64,000 nt of DNA from Tribonema minus (lineage: Eukaryota > Sar > Xanthophyceae > Tribonematales > Tribonemataceae), in NCBI GenBank assembly GCA_017506865.1, contig JAFCMP010000541.1, positions 372,001 to 436,000 of the forward strand, written 5' to 3'. The notes beneath the pieces are model-generated. The model did no database searches. It was given only the letters and a program-made list of their open reading frames with translations, and had not been told where the DNA came from. A program made the position numbers and the translations under genes. Position 1 is the stretch's first letter; the number at the start of each line of letters is the position of its first letter. Shown here piece after piece: positions 57,101 to 64,000 of this stretch.

Positions 57101-60100
57101 CCGCTTTCAGCTGGCGATCGTCGTTGGCATGAGCCTGCTGTTTGCGCTCATAGGCATGGTCGCCACCTCTCACCGCTGCGCAGGTGCTGATAGGCATGGT
57201 TGCCACAACTGATCCACTGTTCATCCGCCTGTGCTCTCACCACCTGCACTTGGCGATTGTCGTCGGAATGGGCCTGCTCATCGCGCTCATAGGCATGGTT
57301 GAAGTCGACATCATCGTCTTCAGCGGCGACGAGTCACTCGTCGCACTTGGCGACCTCTCCAACACTACCGCTATGCTATAAAATGCCATCAACCTGCGCT
57401 AGTCTCACTCGTCACACATGGGACCAATCCGCTTCGTACTTTGCTCTCACCACCTCACAGCTGGCGATTGTAGTGGGCATGGGCCTGCTCATTGCGCTCA
57501 TAGGCATGGTCGAAGTCGACCTCGTCGTCTCCAGCGGCGACGAGTCACTCGTCGCGCTCGGCGACCTGTCCGATTGGAAGATCTGGCTTGTCATGAGCGG
57601 CCTCCTCCTCATCGGCACGCTAACCTACCACCAGATAGAGGGCGGCATCCTCATCGGCATCATGGTCTGCACGCTCACGTACTTCAGCGTCACGGGCGAG
57701 TGGCCAAAGAACTTTGTCGAGGTGCCGCGCATCGAGAGCGCGTTCTCGGAGAACGTCGACCTGTCGTCGCTCGACTCGGGGTGAGTCATTTGAGCACTTG
57801 AGTCGTCAGTCGTTGAGTACGCGAGTACGTGAGTCGATCACGACTCGCGGCGCGTAGTCGATGTCCGTCGGACAACCTGCACTGCTGACTGCAATGGTGG
57901 ATATTATTTGAGCAAGTCGGTGACTAACGAGAGCGCGTTCTCTGATAACGTTGACCTGTCGTCGCGCGACTCGGGGTGAGTCATTGAGCACTGAGGTGCC
58001 GAGTCTGTGTGTCTCGCATTGCACGCCAGCCCAGCCCACCGGACCACCTGCGCAGGTGCTTTTTTTTATTACAATGTCATCTGAGCGCGCGGCGACTGAC
58101 TGCATTGTGATGCGGCGCACCGCCAGCGCGTTCTTGGAAACCATCAAGCTGTCGTCACTCGACTCAGGGCGAGTGTGTTGTTCAGAGTGGGTGAAGTTGC
58201 AGGGCGCGGTACTGCCACCGCGCTGACATATGCGCGGCACAAGAGACACAATCTGAACAAGAGCCGGCCATTGGGTGCTGACAATAAGAGCCCCCCCCCC
58301 TCCTCCCCCTCCCTCTTGCATACCACCACCAACACGACACAACAATCCACACTGGCATATCACGTGCATCCATCTCACTCCCCACCATCCCCCCCCCTCT
58401 CTTGCAAACCACCACCACCACAACACACTCCACGCTCGCACATCAAATGCGACCATCTCACCCCCCCCCTGCCCCCCCATCCCCCCCCTGCGTCCGCAGC
58501 TGCATCATGCCGATGTTCGCCTTTGTCCTCATGGCGCTGTTCGACATCAGCGGCGTCATGTACGGCCTCGGCTCACTCGCATATCAGCCCCCCCCCTTCC
58601 CCCGCCCCATCCCCCCCCCTGCCCCCCCCCCCCCCCACCCCCTTTCGCAGCTGCATCATGCCGATATTTGCCTTCGTCTTCGTGGCGCTGTTCGACATCA
58701 GCGGCGTTATGTATGGCCTCGGCTCACTCGCATATCAAGTGCGACCATCTCACCCCCCCCTTTCCCCCGCCCCATCCCCCCCCCTGCCCCCCCCCCCCCC
58801 ACCACCCCCTTCCGCAGCTGCATCATGCCGATATTTGCCTTCGTCTTTGTGGCGCTGTTCGACATCAGCGGCGTCATGTATGGCCTCGGCTCACTCGCAA
58901 AGCTGGAGTCCGGTCCCGCAGGGCTGCCCGGCGGCATCTGGGGCTTCCTGGGTTCCGCAGTGGGCACCGCCATCGCCGCCGCGCTTGGGTGCTCGCCGAT
59001 TATTGTTCAGGTATAATATGAAATGCCTCGAAGGCTATAATATAAAGCTTGCACACAGCAATGTTTTGAATGCTAAGGATATGGTGGCACTGTCTGACTC
59101 GTGGCCAATGAGTCATGTCTGCTGCAGCGGCGACCACGGTTACTGATGGAATATATTTGCGGCTAACCACACCTTGTCATTTAGAGCTGTATGATCTTTT
59201 GGTGCATTTCTAATCATGCTTCAAAGTAGGCATAATAATCTTGTGGTTTCATGTATGCGCACTCAGGTGGAGAATGTGGCGGGCATCAAGGAGGGCGGCC
59301 GCACGGGCCTGACGGCCTGCGTTGTCGGCGCGCTCTTCGCTGCGAGCCTGTTCCTTATATAAATAATGTAGAAGTATTTATTTATAATGATAATCTAGTT
59401 ATTATTTGTATGTATGCGCACTCAGGTGAGGAACGCGGCGGGCATCAAAGAAGGTGGACGCACGGGCCTCACGGCCTGCGTCGTGGGCGCACTCTTCGCC
59501 GCGAGCCTGTTCGTTGATATAGTAATAGAAGTATAATAATAATTTAGTAATTTTTTGTATGTATGCGCACTCAGGTGGAGAACGCGGCGGGCATCAAAGA
59601 GGGCGGACGCACGGGCCTCACGGCCTGCGTCGTGGGCGCGCTCTTCGCCGCGAGCCTGTTCCTTTTTATAGTAATAGAAGTATAATAATAATTTAGTGAT
59701 TGTTTTTATGTATGCGCACTCAGGTGGAGAACGCGGCGGGCATCAAAGAGGGCGGACGCACGGGCCTCACGGCGTGCGTCGTGGGCGCGCTCTTCGCCGC
59801 GAGCCTGTTCCTTATTATAATAATGATCTCGTGCTTATTTGTATGCATGTGCACGCAGGTGGAGAACGCGGCGGGCATCAAGGCCTGTGTGTTACCTTGT
59901 AATATCATCAGTTCATAAACCCGTGTTATTTTTACATATATATGCGCACTCAGGTGGAGAACGCAGCGGGCATAAAGGAGGGCGGACGCACGGGCCTCAC
60001 GGCCTGCATCGTGGGCACGCTCTTCGCCGCGGGGCCTGTTCCTCATTATAAAAAAAGTAGAAGTATTTATAATAATAATCTAGTGATTATTTATATGTAT

Positions 60101-61377
60101 GCGCACACAGGTGGAGAATGCGGCGGGCATCAAAGAAGGTGGACGCACGGGCCTCACGGCCTGCGTCGTGGGCGCGCTCTTCGCCGCGAGCCTGTTCCTT
60201 GCGCCGCTCTTCGGACAGATCCCCAACGCCGCCACCGCGCCAGTGCTCATCCTGGTGGGCGCGATGATGACCAACGAGTCCAAGCACATCGACTGGCACA
60301 ACATGAAGGCGAGTCACCGCCGCTGCTGCTGCGGGGGGGGGGGGGGGGGGGGCGTTGGTGTAAGCTGAGCTGGTGCTGCAGTTTTTGTTCTTCAAGCTGT
60401 CTGCCATCAGGGCGTGACTTGGGTGTTGCTGGAAGCGTTGGTTGTCAGGACTATGAGTAGTTTTGCAGGCGCCATTGCCGCTCTAAACGATATGAAGGTG
60501 CGTGACTGCCCTTATCACAGGCACTGCCGTTGGCGCAACACCGCCACCTGGGAGGTTTTGCCAGCCCTGCTGACTACCCAGAGCGTCTGCTGTCTGGATG
60601 TGGCTTGTCTGTGCCCCAGCCATTCACTGTCAGCGAAACAACTTCCCCAGCCATTCACTGTCAGCGAAACAACTTCCGTTGCAAAGGCTGTCGCAGCTCC
60701 ACTGGACGTGAACAATTTCAACTTTGGTCTTTGTTGAAGTTGACGCTCTGTTTCCTCCACCTGTGCTCATGATGGATGGAGACGCTGAGCCACGGTCTGT
60801 GCCTCAAAATCAGAGTGCATGCATGTACAACAAAATGTGTGTATGCAGACACTTCAGCCCAGCCGTGTCTTGGCGACAGCGTAGTCATACACTCTCATAA
60901 AAGCAAAACCTTGACGCACGCGCTTACTCTCATTCCCTACCCTAACCCTACTCTGACCCTGACCTATCTCGTCCCTAACCCTACCCTTAACCCTAACCCT
61001 ACCCTGACCCTAACCCTAACCCTCATCCCCCCCCCCCCCCCCCCCCGCAGCAAGCGCTCCCCGCGTTCCTCTGCATCGCCATGATGCCCTTCACCTACTC
61101 CATCCCGAACGGCATCCTCTTCGGCATGCTCTTCTCCTTTGCCTTCTTCTTCACGAGCGGCGAGGCCTTCGAGCGCTGCCGCGGCCTCGGGCGCCGCGCG
61201 CAGTACGCGCCTCTCGACGCCGGCGGCGGCAGCGGCGACGGCGGCGGCGTCAGCGCCTTTTTCGACGACACGCAGCTCAAGCGCAACCCCTCGCTGCTCG
61301 TCAGCAAGCGCGAGGCGGACGAGGCGGAGGCCGCCGCCGGCTACGGCGCGGGGGCGGCGTCGGTGTCGCAGTACTAG
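54185..61377 (+). CDS. azgA: AzgA-type purine (adenine/guanine/hypoxanthine) permease (7 exons, 482 aa)
   Basis: Proton-coupled purine transporter of the AzgA branch of the NCS2/NAT superfamily. Exons are 54185-54313, 54631-54660, 56083-56334, 57461-57780, 58818-59010, 60111-60308 and 61051-61377; all phases agree. Diagnostic segments are LDRYFKITERGSNVTTEVRAG at the start, FLTMSYNLLVNPQ, GLFGNLPFGLAPGMGLSAY, VVGMGLLIALIGM, FVLMALFDISGVMYGLG, GIKEGGRTGLTA and PAFLCIAMMPFTYSIPNGI. The C-terminal ~50 residues are hydrophilic and Gly/Ala-rich. The start ATG precedes the conserved N-terminus directly; an upstream in-frame ATG at 54107 is less likely. Intron 6 begins with GC rather than GT. Exons 3-6 are surrounded by junction echoes. 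Confidence 0.95.
56435..56810 (+). repeat. Three junction echoes of permease exon 3 end
   Basis: Copies at about 56440-56520, 56595-56685 and 56755-56810 repeat the exon 3 end (parent 56250-56340), readable as LVAVVT.T.IS.FLMR.TPHHV. followed by GTGCG or GTGTGG donors. Confidence 0.9.
57105..57380 (+). repeat. Two or three junction echoes of permease exon 4 start
   Basis: Copies near 57108-57190 and 57225-57365 repeat the acceptor and LAIVVGMGLLIALIGMVEVD of exon 4 (parent 57450-57560). The second copy is long (about 120 exon bases) and remains open. Confidence 0.9.
57920..58185 (+). repeat. Two junction echoes of permease exon 4 end
   Basis: Copies at about 57925-57995 and 58125-58180 repeat ESAFSENVDLSSLDSG and the GTGAGT donor (parent 57730-57790). 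The second has GCGAGT in place of the donor. Confidence 0.85.
58500..58760 (+). repeat. Two junction echoes of permease exon 5 start
   Basis: Copies starting at 58500 and 58651 carry poly-C, CAG and the exon 5 start CIMP.FAFV.MALFDISGVMYGLGSLA almost unchanged. The full exon starts at 58818. Spacing is 151 and 167 bases. After ...GSLA the copies run into poly-C DNA instead of the rest of the exon. Confidence 0.95.
59098..59215. repeat. Dispersed repeat family, copy 4
   Basis: Matches GCAGCGGCGACCACGGTTAC, TTGCGGCTAACCACACCTTG and ATGATCTTTTG, with GACTCGTGGCCAATGA to the left shared with copy 2. It lies at the start of permease intron 5. Confidence 0.85.
59267..60060 (+). repeat. Ladder of six junction echoes of permease exon 6
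   Basis: Copies start at 59267, 59426, 59575, 59724, 59859 and 59954; the full exon starts at 60111. Each has the TGCGCACTCAG-like acceptor. Five keep about 90 bases of exon in frame (V.N.AGIKEGGRTGLTAC.VG.LFAA), while the copy at 59859 keeps only about 26. All then meet AT-rich DNA with an early stop. No copy has a donor. Spacing is 159, 149, 149, 135, 95 and 157 bases. Confidence 0.97.
60309..60314 (+). other. GC-type 5' splice site of permease intron 6
   Basis: The exon ends ATGAAG and the intron starts GCGAGT. Only this junction keeps phase to the next exon (QALPAFL), so a GC-AG intron is inferred. A G16-18 tract follows about 30 bases downstream. Confidence 0.7.
60935..61046 (+). repeat. 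CCCTAA-like array and poly-C tract before permease exon 7
   Basis: Degenerate to perfect CCCTAA units at 60935-61024 run into about 20 C that end in GCAG at the exon 7 acceptor (61050). The telomere-like array thus forms the polypyrimidine region of a working intron. Confidence 0.85.
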
Positions 61378-63493
61378 AGCTAGAGCGCGGTGCGCGTGCG
61401 CGTGCGCGCGCCGCCGGCGGAGCTAGAGCGTCTTCTGCTCGCGGGCCGCGAACGCGCGCAGTGCACGGTCGCTGTACGTGTGCGATGCGCGTGCGGTGGC
61501 AAACGCCCCGCGGCACTGTGCGGGGTGCGCACTGAGCGCGTGCGGTGCGGCGCGCGCGGGGCTCTAAGATCAGAGATTTGCCGCCCTGGTGTTGGGGCGG
61601 GAGACGGGCGTGCGCCGGGGCTGTGCTCGTTATGCGCAAGGTCAGTCCAAGCCCCGCCCTTGCTTCAGGGGGTTGAGAGCCGCGGACAGCTGGCTGCCCC
61701 TGGGGTGTGATTCGGTGGCACGCCTCGGTATTGCAGTATAGATGCGCGCACAGCTGGAGCGCCGGGTGCCGCGTGGAAGGCCCCTCTGGAACATTCCTCT
61801 GGAGCGTTCCCGCTGCTTATGTTCTGGCGCCGAGCGCGAGGTGCGCGCCGCCGCTGCGAGAGCACCGCCAAGAAGGTTCTGACTCGTTTTGTCGTTGGGG
61901 AAAGGGGGGTGCACACACCCCCAGGTGGGAATAGCAAGGTGGCACTGAGTGGTATGAGTGGCTGCACATCGAACGGTGGCGATGTGCACTGTGGGGGGAC
62001 GCGTTGGGGGTTCAAGGGGGGGGGGGGAGAGGGGGGGTTTATCCATTGCAGGCAGCAGCGAGCAACGTCCAATGAAGTGCGTGTGGTGTCCTCTCATTTC
62101 AACAGTAGCGCTAGTAACTTCAAGTAGCCGTAGGGTAACAGCCGCACTTTACTTGCCGGCCGCTGCTCCGAAGAGACTGGCCATGGGTAAGGGTTAGTGT
62201 TTGCACAGTGCTCAGGCGGCGGCGGGGCGCGCTCCGGCGGTCGCGTTGCGGGTGCTGCTACGTCAATCCTCTAGCGTGCCGTGCCTGTATCGGGCTTCCG
62301 CAAGCTGGGTATTCCCGCTGCCACGACTGGCGCGCCGTCCTTGCTCAAATCCCGGCGCTGTTGCGCAGCCCTCATTTTGCGTTATGTTGACGCTGGTGTG
62401 TGACGGTTGCTGCTGCCTTTTGCGACAGGAGACTGATGTACATCACAACTGCCTGCGCGTGGTCTCGCACCTGTGTTGTCGACTGTTTCTGTATGTATAT
62501 GGTGGCAGGCTGGCAAGCCTTCACCAGACTGTCACCGTGGGGGGCAGACATGGAGGGGATGAAAGCAACAGAAGACAGGCGCCAGTCGTGTGCCGCCAGA
62601 ACTGCATGTGCCTTGGGCTTCCGCCGCGAAGTGTAACTGCCGTAACTGTCAGTGCGCGACAGCAATGAGCATGCAACTGCGGCCATGCTTTCAGCATACT
62701 GGCGGTATGAAGCTGAGCAGTGCCCCTTGCGCGTCAGCCTCCGCAAATATCGTACTTACAGGCGGCGGTCATGATTGCCCCATCGGATGGTTGGTGAATG
62801 TAGGCAGTCGCATGCCACGCAGCCGCCACTCAACGCTGAACCGCATCACACGGGGCTGGCCACTGCATGAGCTGCATGCACCCCACAGTATTCCTGCTCG
62901 TCACGAGTCGCAATTCACTCGCTTGAGCGCTGTGACACATCAGCCCCTAGGTAGGTACGTATGCGTTCGCATCGGCTTTCGCTGTTGGTTTGCTACCTAC
63001 AGTAGCGTGCTTTTTCTCTCTGTCTGTGTGCTTTCGCTGCAGCTGTGGCCGCCATGTGGATTTCGCAGACATGGTCGTAGCTGGGGTTATGCAGTCTCAA
63101 TTACACACCATGCGGCCCTTCTGAGGTCATGTGTATGTAGCCCCACGAGTCACTTGCTACTGTAACGGCATAGTGACTAGGTACACCACAGACTCTAGAC
63201 TGCATCAAACATCTTTACAGCAGCGTAATGCGAGAGCAGAAGGGCAGAAAATGCAAGAGAGCGGGGGAGAACAGGCCACGCACAGATTTGACGGAGGAGT
63301 ATTTTGAATCAACAGCAACCTGGTTACGAGGCATTGCCTCGTGGTGCATTGTGGGTTTGCACCGTGATGCAAAATTTCACAGCCACACGCCCCGTCTTCA
63401 ATCTGTTTCACCAACATGGACCCGGACACAACAGTGTTTTTTCGACGATGCGAGGCGTACTCATTTTGACCCCCCTGTCCCCCCCTTGCGCAG
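61378..63493. other. Non-coding stretch downstream of the permease
   Basis: No gene was supported. Frames of 100-190 codons occur but have no motif and many Cys/Arg/Ser shifts typical of chance frames. G runs near 62024-62036 and a lone TTAGGG-like unit near 62190 are present. Confidence 0.5.
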
Positions 63494-64000
63494 CACGCCC
63501 ATCACCGCACGGCAGCTACAGTAGCCCCCGCTGTCTGCATCCCGGCGCGCAGCAGCTGGCAGTGCTGCTGCGCCGCCTGCTCACGTTGATTTATCCGCCA
63601 GCCTTGGCAAACCGGTTTGCCCTTGTATTCACTGGCACGCTGCAAATGGGACCCTGCAGCGGCTGCCTCCGCCGGATATCTGCACAGCGGAGGTGGCACA
63701 TAATGTGCCCGGACTTGTGTCGCCTTGTGTGCGCATGCACTGTATCTGGGAATGCGTGCACGTGGATGTGTCCTGTGTCGATGGGAAGCGGGAGCGGAGC
63801 GCACAGCGCACAACGGCGGGATGAAATGCAAGAGTCGCCAGCTGCTCCGCAGGCTGCACTGCGGCGACCGGGGCGCGGCGCGCAACGCAGCTGGTGCTGC
63901 CGTTCAGCCGCCACGCACTCGACACTGCCGCTTGGCGCCGTAGTGCGCGTCACAGCGGCAGCAGCAGTGCGTGCCGCAGCGCATGCCGCGGGGGCAGCAG
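63494..64000 (+). CDS. Possible exon reaching the right edge, unknown product
   Basis: A pyrimidine-rich run ending TTGCGCAG at 63493 resembles the acceptors of this window. From there one plus frame (codons starting at 63496) stays open for about 168 codons to the edge. It contains a Cys-rich part PCSGCLRRISAQRRWHIMC and then an Ala/Arg-rich part. No family was recognised; it could be chance in GC-rich DNA, since minus frames are open here too. Confidence 0.25.

Noticed and set aside
59267-60060. Echo copies read as six extra coding exons of the permease
   Set aside because: They have acceptors but no donors and run into early stops, so including them would break the protein. Only the full exon at 60111 fits the family.
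60465-60499. Possible 31-base exon between permease exons 6 and 7 (TTTTGCAG...ATGAAG|GTGCGT)
   Set aside because: Including it breaks phase and inserts residues where the AzgA family has none.
62590-63165. 191-codon plus frame downstream of the permease
   Set aside because: No motif, irregular composition and no splice context; likely chance.
1-64000. CRISPR arrays, bacterial operons or ribosome binding sites
   Set aside because: The window is eukaryotic; the regular repeats found are tandem exon-edge copies or telomere-like arrays, not spacer arrays.

Overview
This window is nuclear DNA from a GC-rich eukaryote, most likely a unicellular alga. A haptophyte-like lineage is my best guess, held at low confidence. 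The evidence is spliced genes with GT-AG introns of up to 5 kb, exons rich in Ala, Gly and Arg codons, poly-C tracts at 3' splice sites, interstitial TTAGGG arrays and a giant non-LTR retrotransposon. The gene models below were assembled by hand from exon homology, splice sites and codon phase; in all but one model, phase closes exactly at every junction. The exception is the small secreted gene, where the donor was chosen to fit phase.

Layout. 1-8751 (minus) is one uninterrupted reading frame of about 2,900 codons that runs off the left edge. It is a LINE-type element with a proline repeat, Cys/His fingers, an OTU cysteine protease, reverse transcriptase, and a C-terminal finger plus restriction-like endonuclease. 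9-11.3 kb is mostly non-coding. 11.3-14.9 kb (minus) is a five-exon two-domain fluoride exporter (FEX/CrcB). 18.5-19.3 kb (minus) is a small secreted protein of unknown function. 20.9-33.0 kb (minus) is a nine-exon membrane protein of unknown family. 33.55-45.45 kb (plus) is a six-exon rhomboid protease with catalytic Ser and His. 47.3-48.6 kb (minus) is a two-exon protein with a WW-like segment. 49.8-53.8 kb (minus) is a four-exon GTP cyclohydrolase I. 54.2-61.4 kb (plus) is a seven-exon AzgA-type purine permease. The right end is mostly non-coding, with one open frame reaching the edge.

The most unusual property is shared by most of the spliced genes. Introns carry tandem, partly decayed copies of the neighbouring exon edge, and each copy spans the splice junction: donors are copied downstream of an exon, acceptors upstream. 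I call these junction echoes. The clearest case is permease exon 6, preceded by six echoes, each with an acceptor and an open frame ending in an early stop. Other cases are in FEX, GTP cyclohydrolase, the rhomboid and the unknown membrane gene. They could reflect a lineage-specific mode of intron growth, and they supply many decoy splice sites.

The genes do not form one pathway. They are housekeeping functions (fluoride detoxification, pterin/folate synthesis, purine uptake, intramembrane proteolysis) in two divergent pairs: unknown membrane gene/rhomboid and GTP cyclohydrolase/permease. The introns also hold telomere-like arrays, a 187-bp inverted repeat, a 101-bp foldback element and a four-copy dispersed repeat.
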